Made by a program: the position numbers and the translations under genes. Below are positions 1 to 10,248 of a stretch of DNA of 64,000 bases, piece after piece. This DNA comes from Cupriavidus sp. EM10 (GTDB lineage Bacteria; Pseudomonadota; Gammaproteobacteria; Burkholderiales; Burkholderiaceae). Under the pieces are notes generated by a model. The model had not been told where the DNA came from and ran no database searches. It worked only from the letters and a program-made list of their open reading frames with translations. The stretch is from contig NZ_CP076061.1 in the NCBI RefSeq assembly GCF_018729255.1, positions 2,446,419-2,510,418 on the forward strand, given 5' to 3'. Within the stretch, counting starts at the first letter, position 1; the number at the start of each line of letters is the position of its first letter.

Positions 1-57
1 TTCATCGTTGGCGGCGGGGATCAGGATGGGATTCAGTTGCAGGATCTGGGGCTTCAT
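1..57 (-). CDS. N-terminal fragment of a protein running off the left edge, possibly a D-2-hydroxyacid dehydrogenase
   Basis: Only the first 19 codons are inside the window: ATG at 57-55, reading MKPQILQLNPILIPAANDE. The opening is reminiscent of D-2-hydroxyacid dehydrogenases (glyoxylate/hydroxypyruvate reductase type) of Burkholderiaceae, but 19 residues cannot establish the family and no cofactor motif is visible. It is transcribed divergently from the HTH-citrate synthase gene at 201, and the AT-rich stretch between them should hold both promoters. The assignment is a recollection of similar N-termini, so treat it as weak. Confidence 0.35.
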   Translation of the reverse strand, partial: MKPQILQLNPILIPAANDE

Positions 58-124
58 GGGCTGTGGTGTTGTCGTTGTCAGGCCGGAATGTGGAACCCAT
101 GGTAGTTAGATATTGATTAAGTAC

Positions 125-160
125 GCAATATTGATATATAAAATCAACATAAATAATTGC
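125..160. promoter_or_regulatory. AT-rich divergent promoter region with nested inverted repeats
   Basis: The 143 bases between the divergent starts at 57 and 201 are strikingly AT-rich for this genome. They contain a nested palindrome: outer arms GCAAT (125-129) and ATTGC (156-160), inner arms TTGAT (131-135) and ATCAA (143-147) around a 7-base AT spacer. This is the expected form of an operator for a dimeric helix-turn-helix regulator. The gene at 201 starts with such a domain, so autoregulation is a reasonable inference, not shown. Confidence 0.45.
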
Positions 161-200
161 GACACCAGCATGGGAGAGCGGGAGAACCGCGGGTAAGCGA

Positions 201-1325
201 ATGGCAGCCTGGATATCGATGGACGAAGCGTGCACCCGGCTGGGCGTGCGCCCGCAAACCGTGTATGCGTACGTAAGCCGGGGCAAGATCGAAGTGACGT
301 CTGACCCGGCCGACACGCGCCGCAGCCTGTATCGGGCCGAGGACGTGGCAACGCTGGCCAGGCGCAAGCAGGCAGGCCGCAAGCACGAGACGCTGGCCAC
401 CAACACGCTGTTCGGCGCCGAGCCGAGCATCCCCACGGCGATTTCGACGTTCGTGCGCGAGCGGCTCTACTACCGGGGCACCGATGCGGTATCGCTGGCC
501 GAGACGGCCACGCTGGAAGACGCGGCGCAACTGCTGTGGGATTCGGCGCAGGCGGTGGATTTGTCGTCGTCAGCGCAGGTGGACAACCCTGGCCGTGTGG
601 CGGCATTCATGGCATTGGCGGAACTGGCCGCGCGGGGGCATTCCACGCATGGCCGCATGACGCGCGTGCTCCATGTGGAAGGTCAGGAGCTGGTAGGGCA
701 GCTGGCGAACGCGTTCGGCGCGCAGCCGGGCCAGCAGCCGCTGCATATCCGTTTCGCGCAAGGGTGGGGGCAGGGGCCGGAAGTGGCCGAATTGCTGCGC
801 GTGGCGATGGTGCTGCTGGTCGATCACGAGTTGACCAGTTCCGCGTTTGTAGCGCGTATCGCGGCTTCAAACGGGGCGTCGTTGCCCGCGTGCCTGCTGT
901 CGGGGCTGGCCACGCTCTCGGGGCCGCTGCACGGCGATGCCTCAGGCCGTGTCAGGGCGCTGTTCAGCGAGGTGGAGCGGCAGGGCGCGGACCAGGTCAT
1001 CTCGCACTACCTGTCGACCGGGCAGCCGCTGCCCGGCTTTGGCCACCATCTCTATCCCGATGGCGACCCGCGTGCCGTGGCGCTGCTGGACCGCTTTGCG
1101 CCGCCGCCGGTCATTGCGCGATTCATCGAACAGGCGACCCGGCTGACGGGGCTGCAGCCCAATATCGATGTGGCGCTGGCTGCTCTGGTAATCGGTTGCA
1201 GGCTGCCTGACGACGCGGCATTCGCCATGTTTGCCACCGCCCGCAGCATCGGCCTGCTGGCGCATAGTCTGGAGCAACTGGGCGTCGGGCAGGTGATCCG
1301 CCCGAGGGCCGCTACGTCGGTGTGA
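201..1325 (+). CDS. citrate synthase-family protein with N-terminal MerR-type helix-turn-helix
   Basis: A 374-residue protein. Residues 1-55 form a DNA-binding-type helix-turn-helix (SMDEACTRLGVRPQTVYAYV then an RRSLYRAEDV wing). The rest is a citrate synthase fold. The citrate synthase active-site positions are recognisable: the first His in VDHELTSSAF, the second in GPLHGDA, the substrate-binding stretch GFGHHLYPDGDPRA, and the Asp in PNIDVALAAL. It could condense an acyl-CoA with a 2-oxoacid and also bind DNA, or the catalytic fold may only sense a metabolite. It is shorter than housekeeping citrate synthase. It is divergent from the partial gene at the left edge with a palindrome between them. 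Substrate unknown. Confidence 0.75.
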   Translation: MAAWISMDEACTRLGVRPQTVYAYVSRGKIEVTSDPADTRRSLYRAEDVATLARRKQAGRKHETLATNTLFGAEPSIPTAISTFVRERLYYRGTDAVSLAETATLEDAAQLLWDSAQAVDLSSSAQVDNPGRVAAFMALAELAARGHSTHGRMTRVLHVEGQELVGQLANAFGAQPGQQPLHIRFAQGWGQGPEVAELLRVAMVLLVDHELTSSAFVARIAASNGASLPACLLSGLATLSGPLHGDASGRVRALFSEVERQGADQVISHYLSTGQPLPGFGHHLYPDGDPRAVALLDRFAPPPVIARFIEQATRLTGLQPNIDVALAALVIGCRLPDDAAFAMFATARSIGLLAHSLEQLGVGQVIRPRAATSV

Positions 1326-1461
1326 TGCCGGACAGGGCCTGAGCGGCTGGCGTCAGAACAATCCTGATTGTGGTAACTGCCAAGGGTGTGATACAAGATA
1401 GCCGCACGTCCGCCACCCTGGCGGCCGCGTCTTTATCTCGTTTAGTTGGAAAATTCAGAAA

Positions 1462-1665
1462 ATGGCAACAGGTACCGTGAAGTGGTTTAACGATGCGAAG
1501 GGTTTTGGTTTCATCTCGCCGGATGACGGCGGTGAAGACCTCTTCGCGCACTTCTCCGAAATTCAAGGCAACGGCTTCAAGTCGCTGCAAGAAGGCCAGA
1601 AGGTCAGCTTCGAAGTGAAGCAAGGCCCGAAGGGCAAGCAGGCAGGCAGCATCAAGCCGCTGTAA
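1462..1665 (+). CDS. cspA: cold shock protein, CspA family
   Basis: A 67-residue single-domain cold shock protein, the family's usual length. Both RNA-binding motifs are present: RNP1 as KGFGFISP (residues 13-20) and RNP2 as DLFAHF (27-32). Such proteins bind single-stranded RNA and DNA and melt secondary structure in mRNA. The 136-base gap before it may hold a structured 5' leader, as in other csp genes, though I did not identify a cold box. A strong hairpin follows and separates it from the convergent rpoD gene. Which csp paralogue it is cannot be told from sequence alone. Confidence 0.93.
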   Translation: MATGTVKWFNDAKGFGFISPDDGGEDLFAHFSEIQGNGFKSLQEGQKVSFEVKQGPKGKQAGSIKPL

Positions 1666-1691
1666 ATCTTCGCGTATTGACTACGTGAAGG

Positions 1692-1753
1692 CCGGTGGCT
1701 GGCGCCACCGGTCACGGCGCCCCGTGTCAAAACGGGGCGCCGCGTTCCTTTTG
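1692..1753 (+). terminator. tandem hairpins ending cspA, second one a Rho-independent terminator
   Basis: Two hairpins follow cspA. The first pairs CCGGTGG (1692-1698) with CCACCGG (1705-1711). The second is an 11-bp perfect stem (1715-1725 with 1732-1742) followed by a T-rich run at 1745-1753. The convergent rpoD gene ends at 1755, so the structure may also limit antisense transcription. Confidence 0.75.
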
Positions 1754-1754
1754 C

Positions 1755-3725
<1,971 letters not shown>

Positions 3726-3761
3726 GCGGGATGCGGAATCGTCACGAACCGGATTTGCCAA

Positions 3762-4101
3762 TACATTCTCCTGGACTGGTGGCCGACGATCGTCGCGGAC
3801 TTGGCCTTCGGCCAAGCCTGCGGGCGCGAACGAAATCGTGGAATGGCGCACGGAAGTCGAGGCCGAATGCCTCCCGCAGAATCCAGTGTGCGCAAAATGG
3901 GGAACCGCACATCATACTTGACGACGTTGTGCGGTGCAATAACCAAAGGCCGGTATTTCGCTGCCAATATGCTCGATAAGACGCATTACAGCAAGACAAA
4001 TCCGCAAACGACGCGGCCGCCGGCGACATAGTCTGGTGTGGGGGCTAGCAGAGGCATTTTCAAGTCAAGGCCGGCGGCTTGGCTGGCGTACGACGCGAGC
4101 G
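3762..4101. other. non-coding stretch upstream of rpoD
   Basis: About 340 bases between the rpoD start region and the terminator of the acyltransferase gene. Reading frames that cross it have no ribosome binding site or recognisable domain. The part nearest rpoD should contain its promoter, but I could not pick convincing -35 and -10 boxes. Confidence 0.4.
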
Positions 4102-4134
4102 AAAAAATGCCACGCGGCGGGGACCGCGTGGCAT
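4102..4134 (-). terminator. Rho-independent terminator of the acyltransferase gene
   Basis: A perfect 11-bp stem, ATGCCACGCGG (4107-4117) with its complement at 4124-4134, and a 6-base loop. On the minus strand it is followed by a run of T (complement of A at 4102-4106). It lies 160 bases beyond the stop codon of the gene ending at 4294. Confidence 0.8.
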
Positions 4135-4293
4135 CTGAAGTGAAGAGAGCAGGGGAGGGGTCAACCCTGAACTCCATTGGGTCGCCCGCATTGCACGGGC
4201 GACTGCAGTGTAGGGAGACACTTCTCATGCGGAAATCGGAATATTCCGAAATATCGGGCGAATTTGCCCGGTTGGCGGTGGTGCCGGTGAGAC

Positions 4294-5277
4294 TTATCGC
4301 CGAGCCGCCTGCATCACTGCATCGATTTCGCGGTCCTTGGCATCCCACTGATCCGCCAGCCAATGGTGAAACGCCGAGCGGAAGGCCTTGTCGGCGGCGT
4401 AGTCGGCGCCGCAAAAGCTGTCGGGGATCGGAATTTGCCGAATTCTTACAACGATCCGTCCGGCGCGGCCCGAGGCAAGGTCCCAGAAACTCGGCACGCC
4501 GTCGGGGTAGATGATCGTGGCATCGATCATCGAGCGGAACTGTGTGCCCATGGCGTTCAGGGTCGTGGCCAGTGCGCCCGCGCGGGGCTTGAGCAGATGG
4601 CGGTACGGCGACGACTGCGCTTGCCGGCGCGCCGGCGAGAACCGCGTGCCTTCGGCAAATACCATCACGCTGGTCGGCACGAGCTTGAATTTTTCGCACG
4701 CGCGCCGGGCGGTCTCCTGGTCCTTGCGGCCGAGCGCCGGATTTTTACGAAGTTTTGCCTTGCTGTAGCGCTTCATGAACGGGAAATCGAGCGCCCACCA
4801 GGCCAGGCCAATCACCGGCACGTAAAGCAGTTGCTGCTTGAGGAAGAACTTCAGCAGCGGAATGCGCTTGTTCAGCGCAAGCTGCAGCACGAAGATATCC
4901 ACCCACGACTGATGGTTGCAGTTGACCAGGTACCAGTCGTCCAGGCGCAGATCCCCAGTGGCCTCGATGTCCCAGATTTGCGGCTGCAGCCGCGCAATCC
5001 AGCGCGAATTCCGCGATACCCAGCCCGTGGCGATGCCGTTGAGCCAGGGGTCCACCAGCCGGTGCACGCCCGGTGTCGGCACGGCCAGCTTGAGCAGCGC
5101 CAGCGGGACGATTGGCACGAAGCAGGCCAGCGTATTGAGCGCCAGCAACGTGGCGCTGAGCAGGCCGGTCAGCCCGGCCAGACGCCGGGGCTTTGCCGTG
5201 GGCCGGGGTTGGCCCTTGGAGGATGCAGCGGGTGGTGCGCAGGGAGACGAAGCAGATGAAGGGGTGTTCGAATTCAT
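4294..5277 (-). CDS. 1-acyl-sn-glycerol-3-phosphate acyltransferase family protein (PlsC/YihG-like)
   Basis: A 327-residue lysophospholipid acyltransferase-family protein. A Pro/Ser-rich leader of about 30 residues is followed by a hydrophobic membrane segment (GLLSATLLALNTLACFVPIV). The catalytic NHxxxxD motif appears as NHQSWVD, and the acceptor-binding motif as FAEGTRFS. The enzyme would acylate a lysophosphatidic acid-like acceptor at the inner membrane. Length and the N-terminal anchor fit YihG-like acyltransferases better than the shorter PlsC. Stands alone and ends in a clear terminator. The exact acceptor cannot be read from sequence. Confidence 0.85.
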   Translation of the reverse strand: MNSNTPSSASSPCAPPAASSKGQPRPTAKPRRLAGLTGLLSATLLALNTLACFVPIVPLALLKLAVPTPGVHRLVDPWLNGIATGWVSRNSRWIARLQPQIWDIEATGDLRLDDWYLVNCNHQSWVDIFVLQLALNKRIPLLKFFLKQQLLYVPVIGLAWWALDFPFMKRYSKAKLRKNPALGRKDQETARRACEKFKLVPTSVMVFAEGTRFSPARRQAQSSPYRHLLKPRAGALATTLNAMGTQFRSMIDATIIYPDGVPSFWDLASGRAGRIVVRIRQIPIPDSFCGADYAADKAFRSAFHHWLADQWDAKDREIDAVMQAARR

Positions 5278-5389
5278 GTTCGCAAGTTTGCAAGAGGCCG
5301 AACGGCATCAATTTGTCCTCGATCAAGTTGAGGACGTTTGAACTAAAGATTCGGCTATGTGATGGTCGTGTTGTGGCGGTAGCGCCAGT

Positions 5390-6010
5390 TCAGTTGGCAC
5401 TGGCGGAGCGGCCGGCGTCCGGCGTCGCCGGGGCCGATGCAGGCGTTGACGGCTTTGGCGGCCCCGCATCGAGCAACGCGGCGATTTCGGGATCGCGCCG
5501 GCCGATATCCCAGTCACCGGCGTTGACCCTGGCGAAGTGTTCCGCGCAGAGTTGTTCGACGGCTGCCGGCTGATCGTGCTCCAGGGCTACCTGCATGACA
5601 TCGAGCTGCTGGTTGGTGAAGCTTTCGATCAGCGTCGCGTGCTGGTCCAGCAATGTCTGGTTGGCTTGCCGTTCGTGTTCACTGGCGCCGTTGGCGGCGG
5701 CGTCTTCCAGGCGCTGGTGATATTGGCGCGCCGCCGCCAGCCGAGGCGCGTTGCGATCCTGCCAGAGCGCCCATGCCGATTCCACGGCCTTGCGCGCCCT
5801 GGGTGCGTGCTCGGTGCAGAAGTCGACCGTGTTGTGGAGCACAGCTTCGTCCATCTGGGGGACCAGCCCGGCCGACACCTCGAGTTCGCTGCGCGGGTCG
5901 GGCTGGGAAGGCGGGGCCGGAGGCGTCTGCACCTCGCGCGAGCACCCCGCTGCTACAAGGGCGGCCACGGCGGAGGCCAGCATCATCTGGACGGTTTTGA
6001 GGCGATACAT
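5390..6010 (-). CDS. predicted lipoprotein of unknown function
   Basis: A 206-residue protein starting MYRLKTVQMMLASAVAALVA with a lipobox ending in Cys (LVAAGC, Cys about residue 22), so it should be lipidated and anchored in the envelope. The start at 6010 was chosen because it places the signal peptide at the N-terminus; upstream in-frame codons would bury it. The mature part is mainly helical and charged, with one conserved-looking DFCTEHAPRARKAVESAW segment, and ends in a Pro/Ala/Thr-rich tail. No family recognised. Adjacent to the acyltransferase on the same strand but separated by about 110 bases. Confidence 0.7.
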   Translation of the reverse strand: MYRLKTVQMMLASAVAALVAAGCSREVQTPPAPPSQPDPRSELEVSAGLVPQMDEAVLHNTVDFCTEHAPRARKAVESAWALWQDRNAPRLAAARQYHQRLEDAAANGASEHERQANQTLLDQHATLIESFTNQQLDVMQVALEHDQPAAVEQLCAEHFARVNAGDWDIGRRDPEIAALLDAGPPKPSTPASAPATPDAGRSASAN

Positions 6011-6141
6011 CCGGGGGCGGTGGTCTGTGGATGGCCGGCATTCTACCCGGCCACCGTCCGCCTGCCGTGGATACCGGGCCTGAAAGATCCGAGGCAGCAG
6101 GTAAAATGCCGGTCCTTCCGTATCCCTCGAAGTTCTCGCCA

Positions 6142-7067
6142 ATGGCAGTCACACGCAGCAAAAGACAGGCAACGCTGATCGGGCTGGTCGCCGTTCTCCT
6201 GTGGAGCTCGATCGTCGGGCTGATCCGGGGCGTCAGCGAGAGCTTTGGCGCCACGGGCGGGGCGGCGCTCATGTATACGGTGGCTGCCGCGCTGCTCTGG
6301 CTGACGGTGGGGCCGCCCGCGTGCGTGCGCTGCCGCGTTCCTATCTGCTCTGGGGCAGCCTGCTGTTCGTGACCTACGAACTGTGCCTGTCGCTATCTAT
6401 CGGCTACGCAAACACGGGCCGGCAGGCCATCGAAGTGGGCATGGTCAACTACCTGTGGCCAAGCTTCACAATGCTGGCGGCGATCGCCTTCAACGGGCAA
6501 CGGGCCAGCTGGCTGGTGGCGCCGGGATTCCTGGTGGCGATCCTCGGCATTGCGTCGGTGCTGGGCGGCGACCAGGGGCTGGACCTCGCGGGCATGGCCG
6601 CCAATGTCCAGGACAATCCGCTTAGCTATGGGCTGGCGTTCGCGGGCGCGATGATCTGGGCTGCCTATTGCACCGTCACCAGCCGGATGGCGCAGGGCAA
6701 GAATGCCGTCACGCTGTTCTTCATGCTGACGGCGCTGGCGCTGTGGGGCAAATACCTGGTCACCGATGGCGAAACCATGGTGTTCAGCCTCAAGGGCATC
6801 GGCTACCTGGCGCTGGCCGCGTGTGCAATGGGGTTCGGCTATGCCGCCTGGAACGTCGGCATCCTGCATGGCAATGTGACCGTGCTGGCCGGCGCCTCGT
6901 ACTTCATTCCGGTGATCTCGGCTGCCGTGGCGGCAGTGTTGCTGCAGGCGCCGCTTTCCCTCGCGTTCTGGAAGGGGGCGGCGATGGTCTGCGCAGGGTC
7001 CATTCTTTGCTGGCAAGCCACGCGTGGGCGTGGCTTGCGTGCGCCCGCTGTGTCCCAGGCGGAGTAG
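6142..7067 (+). pseudogene. yddG: aromatic amino acid exporter YddG (EamA/DMT family), frameshifted
   Basis: Strong similarity in order and wording to E. coli YddG: QATLIGLVAVLLWSSIVGLI at the start, then QAIEVGMVNYLWPS, FAGAMIWAAYCTVTSRM, GYAAWNVGILHGNVTV and a C-terminal MVCAGSILCWQATRG. About ten membrane segments are expected; the family exports aromatic amino acids and analogues such as paraquat. The reading frame breaks at 6313-6318. The first part runs from ATG 6142 to about 6312 and continues in the -1 frame from 6318. Adding one C to the CCC at 6316-6318 restores VGPPRVRALPRSYLL and a full-length protein of about 308 residues. So this is either a one-base deletion pseudogene or a sequence error. 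Confidence 0.85.
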
Positions 7068-7156
7068 CAGGCAAAGTCCTGAGCCAATCGGGCAGAGGTG
7101 ACAGACGGGCGCGCCGGCAAGGCGCGCCGCGTCATGCCACGCTCAGGTTGCAGCAA

Positions 7157-7507
7157 TTACTGGCACTGGCTGAGGGCGCCGGCCGCGTTGCTGTCGCTGC
7201 CGCGGAATCCCAGCCACGAGCCCGGCCCGTTGGCTGACTTCCGCACGACGGCGGCGGAGCCGTTGGGCGGCTGCTGTCCCGGCACATAGACGTCGAATGC
7301 CTGGTCGTTGGCCAGCATGTACTGCATCCATACCTGCTGGTTGGTCGCATCCGCCCATTTCTGTCCGATGCATTGTGCGGCGGCCTTGGGCGCCAGCTTG
7401 CTTTCGCCGACGGCTTGCGTGGTCGGGCTGGGCGGCGGGGTGTAGGGAGAGGTGGCACAACCTGCAAGCGTGGCCGCGGCCAGCGCGACAATGAAGGGAT
7501 ACTTCAT
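7157..7507 (-). CDS. small predicted lipoprotein
   Basis: A 116-residue protein starting MKYPFIVALAAATLAGCATS, with a short signal peptide and lipobox LAGC (Cys 17), so probably an outer-membrane-anchored lipoprotein. The mature part has a Pro/Thr linker (SPYTPPPSPTTQ) then a compact domain containing AAAQCIGQKWADATNQQVWM and ending in AGALSQCQ. Two Cys in the mature domain could form a disulfide. I do not recognise the family. It is convergent with yddG and separate from the mechanosensitive channel gene. Confidence 0.7.
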   Translation of the reverse strand: MKYPFIVALAAATLAGCATSPYTPPPSPTTQAVGESKLAPKAAAQCIGQKWADATNQQVWMQYMLANDQAFDVYVPGQQPPNGSAAVVRKSANGPGSWLGFRGSDSNAAGALSQCQ

Positions 7508-7784
7508 ATTATTGACTCCATATCCGATCGTGGAATGCGCCGACGGCTGACTCATGGCGAGCACCGCCGTCCGGCGCGGCTGAGATGTACGGCACGTGGG
7601 CGATGCTCCACGTCGTACCAGATAGGAGTCTAGGCGCCAGATACCCGGTACGCCTATGCCCGAAGCGCCATCTCGCCGTGTAGGGTTTTGTCTGATATCG
7701 AAAACTGCCTTCCGGGAAACTTTCGCGCGCCTCGGGCGTCGCTATCTGCATATCCGTGATGGAACCGCGCAGAGGCCCCGACAC

Positions 7785-8861
7785 ATGAATATGGCAATCC
7801 TGGTAAGTCATCCCTGGTTTGGCGCGGCAATGGGTGCCGTGGCCGCCATCCTGCTCGGGCTGCTGGCCCATCGGCTTGGCGGCCTTTTGCTGATGCGGAT
7901 GACCCGGCATACCCCGGTGCTGCATGCGATGGTCGTCAAGGCGCGCGGGCCGGCCCAAGTGGTGATACCGCTGTTCCTGCTGCAGACCACATGGCAGGCG
8001 GCGCCCGACGAACTGATCGGGATCAACAGCATCCGGCACCTGAACGGCCTGCTGATGATCGTGTCGGTGACGTGGCTGCTGGTGCGCATCATCGGCGGCT
8101 TTGCCCAGGGCATCCTGGACCAGCATCCGGTCAACGTGGCCGACAACATCGGCGCGCGCCGCATCCATACCCAGACGCGCGTGATCTCGCGCATTGCCAT
8201 GACGCTGGTGGGCGTGATGGGCGCGGCGATGCTGCTGATGACGTTTCCGGGCGCCCGGCAGGTGGGCGCGAGCCTGCTGGCATCGGCGGGTGTGGTCGGC
8301 CTGATTGCCGGCTTCGCGGCCAAGCCGGTGTTCAGCAACATGATCGCCGGGCTGCAGCTGGCGCTGACGCAGCCGCTGCGGCTTGACGACGTGCTCATCA
8401 TCGAGGGCGAATGGGGCCGCGTCGAGGAAATCACCAGCACCTATGTGGTGCTTCAGATCTGGGACGAACGCCGCCTGATCATTCCGCTGCAGTATTTCAT
8501 CGAAAAGCCATTCCAGAACTGGACCCGCAACAGTGCGCAGATCATGGGGTCGGTCTTTTTCTACGTGGATTACGGCATGCCGCTGGCGCCACTGCGCGAG
8601 GCGCTGACACGCATCGTGAAGTCGCGCCCGGAGTGGGATGGCCGTTTCTTTAATCTTGTGGTCAGCGACACCACCGACAAGACGATGCAACTGCGCGTGC
8701 TGTGCACGGCGGCGTCGTCGGGCCTGGCCTGGGATCTGCGCTGCGCGGTCCGTGAAGGGCTGATCGACTTCATGCAGCGCGAATATCCGCAGTTCCTGCC
8801 CCGGCTCAGGATCGAGGGGGATCGCGGCAGCGACCACCCGCCGCCTGCACAGCCGGCCTAG
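7785..8861 (+). CDS. small-conductance mechanosensitive channel, MscS family
   Basis: A 358-residue protein starting MNMAILVSHPWFGAAMGA, with three or four N-terminal membrane segments. The Gly/Ala-rich pore helix (ASLLASAGVVGLIAGFAAKP) leads into the MscS signature FSNMIAGLQLALTQPLRLDD. A beta domain follows (WGRVEEITSTYVVLQIWDERRLIIP) and then the cytoplasmic alpha-beta cap. MscS channels in the inner membrane release solutes on hypo-osmotic shock. Longer than E. coli MscS (286 residues) through an extra N-terminal membrane part. Start chosen at 7785, with an alternative ATG two codons later. Ends in a terminator hairpin at 8872. Confidence 0.92.
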   Translation: MNMAILVSHPWFGAAMGAVAAILLGLLAHRLGGLLLMRMTRHTPVLHAMVVKARGPAQVVIPLFLLQTTWQAAPDELIGINSIRHLNGLLMIVSVTWLLVRIIGGFAQGILDQHPVNVADNIGARRIHTQTRVISRIAMTLVGVMGAAMLLMTFPGARQVGASLLASAGVVGLIAGFAAKPVFSNMIAGLQLALTQPLRLDDVLIIEGEWGRVEEITSTYVVLQIWDERRLIIPLQYFIEKPFQNWTRNSAQIMGSVFFYVDYGMPLAPLREALTRIVKSRPEWDGRFFNLVVSDTTDKTMQLRVLCTAASSGLAWDLRCAVREGLIDFMQREYPQFLPRLRIEGDRGSDHPPPAQPA

Positions 8862-8871
8862 CAAAAGCAGA

Positions 8872-8900
8872 GCGGGCAGCCCATGCTGCCCGTTTCTCCG
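8872..8900 (+). terminator. terminator hairpin between convergent mscS-type and hydroxylase genes
   Basis: An 8-bp stem CGGGCAGC (8873-8880) with GCTGCCCG (8885-8892) around a CCAT loop, followed by TTTCT on the plus strand. It lies between two convergent genes and may act in both directions. Confidence 0.6.
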
Positions 8901-8915
8901 TCGCCTTCCCTCCTG

Positions 8916-9836
8916 TTACTGCGCGACTGCCACCTTTGTCTCGATATCCGGGGTGAGCTTGTGCCGCTGGCGGAGTTCTTCCGTCGTCGTGCCCTGGCCG
9001 TTCGGTGCCCAGCCCGGCGGCATCAGCAGGTAGCCAACGGCGCTCGGCAGGTTGCCTGACGCCATCATGTCCTTGCCCAGGCTGATCCAATGTTCGAACT
9101 GGTTGACCAGCGGGTTGTGCGTGGTGGTGGGGTGCACCAGGCCGAAGCGGCACGGCTCTTCGCCGCGTTCCGCCACGTAGGTGCCGAACAGGCGGTCGAA
9201 GATGATCAGCACGCCACCGTAGTTGGCATCGAGGTAGTCGACATTCGAAGCATGGTGCACGCGGTGGGCCGACGGGGTGTTGAACACGTATTCGAACCAG
9301 CCCAGCTTCGGAATCCAGGTGGTGTGCAGCCAGAACTGGTACAGCAGGTTCAGGCTCAGCGTGGCCAGCACCACTTCAGGACGCACGCCCAGGAAGACCA
9401 GCGGGGCGAAGAAGATGGCGGTGCCGGTAATCTTGCCGGTCCAGCCCAGGCGATAGGCGGTACCCAGCGTCAGTTCATTCGGCGAGTGGTGCACGGCGTG
9501 CGTGGCCCAGAAGAAGCGGATGCGGTGCGACGCGCGGTGATACCAGTAGTAGCAGAATTCCTGGCCGATGAAGAGCAGCAGCACGGCCAGCGCGCTGTTG
9601 ATCTCCACGGTGAAGATGCGGTGCTGCCAGGCCAGGGCGAAGATCGGCGCGGCCAGCGACAGCGGCAGGAAGGCCATCAGCTTGCGGCCAATCATGTCGA
9701 CCAGTGACAGGCCCATTTCATGCCAGGGGTACGTCTTGCCTTGCTGGCGTGCCCTGCGGGCCAGGAACGCGGCCTCGACCATCGAAGCGGCCACGATGAT
9801 GCCGGTGGCCAGGAGGGTGACTTTATGGAGTTGCAT
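8916..9836 (-). CDS. sterol desaturase/fatty acid hydroxylase family membrane protein
   Basis: A 306-residue integral membrane di-iron enzyme. Start at ATG 9836 (MQLHKVTLLATGIIVAASMV), which places a membrane segment at the N-terminus. The histidine clusters that ligate the di-iron centre are present: HRASH and HAVHHS near residue 115, and HRVHHAS further on. Several hydrophobic segments surround them (FLPLSLAAPIFALAW, AVLLLFIGQEFCYYWY). Such proteins hydroxylate or desaturate lipid substrates using O2. The physiological lipid cannot be inferred. Convergent with the MscS channel gene. Confidence 0.88.
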   Translation of the reverse strand: MQLHKVTLLATGIIVAASMVEAAFLARRARQQGKTYPWHEMGLSLVDMIGRKLMAFLPLSLAAPIFALAWQHRIFTVEINSALAVLLLFIGQEFCYYWYHRASHRIRFFWATHAVHHSPNELTLGTAYRLGWTGKITGTAIFFAPLVFLGVRPEVVLATLSLNLLYQFWLHTTWIPKLGWFEYVFNTPSAHRVHHASNVDYLDANYGGVLIIFDRLFGTYVAERGEEPCRFGLVHPTTTHNPLVNQFEHWISLGKDMMASGNLPSAVGYLLMPPGWAPNGQGTTTEELRQRHKLTPDIETKVAVAQ

Positions 9837-10248
9837 GATCGTCCTTTCGCTTTGGCTGAGACGCTTGGCTTGGCAGTCGCTGCGTCGGTGAGCCAACTGT
9901 AGGGGGCGATCCCGCGGGGCGCCACGTGGGAAGTATGTCGCCCTGTTTCATGGCCCGCAAAGCCTTGCGGGGCAAGGGTTTGCGGCGAATCCTGAAGTGG
10001 TTGCGCCGCGCCGGATGACACAGGTTGCCGAGGCGGATGCGCCGCATGCCACGCCCGGGTGCCAGGCGCTCATTTATGGCGATGGTCAGCGGATATCCGT
10101 TGCGATACTGACCCGCGCCAGCCATGACATCCGACGAAATAATTGCTGCCTGGCGATTGCGGCGAGCGTTTTCCATACTCTGGTCACCGCGCCGCCATGC
10201 ACCCCCGCCGACCCGGACGCGATGCCCCACCCCACCAAGGATATCGAG
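9837..10248. other. intergenic region between hydroxylase and DUF4410 genes
   Basis: About 410 bases between divergently transcribed genes, expected to carry both promoters. No convincing gene, repeat or RNA structure seen. The in-frame extension of the DUF4410 gene into it lacks a ribosome binding site and would precede the signal peptide. Confidence 0.4.

Noticed and set aside
7107..7130. GGCGCGCC repeated twice after yddG as a terminator
   Set aside because: The two self-complementary octamers can form a hairpin, but no T-run follows and both neighbours are convergent, so the evidence is insufficient.
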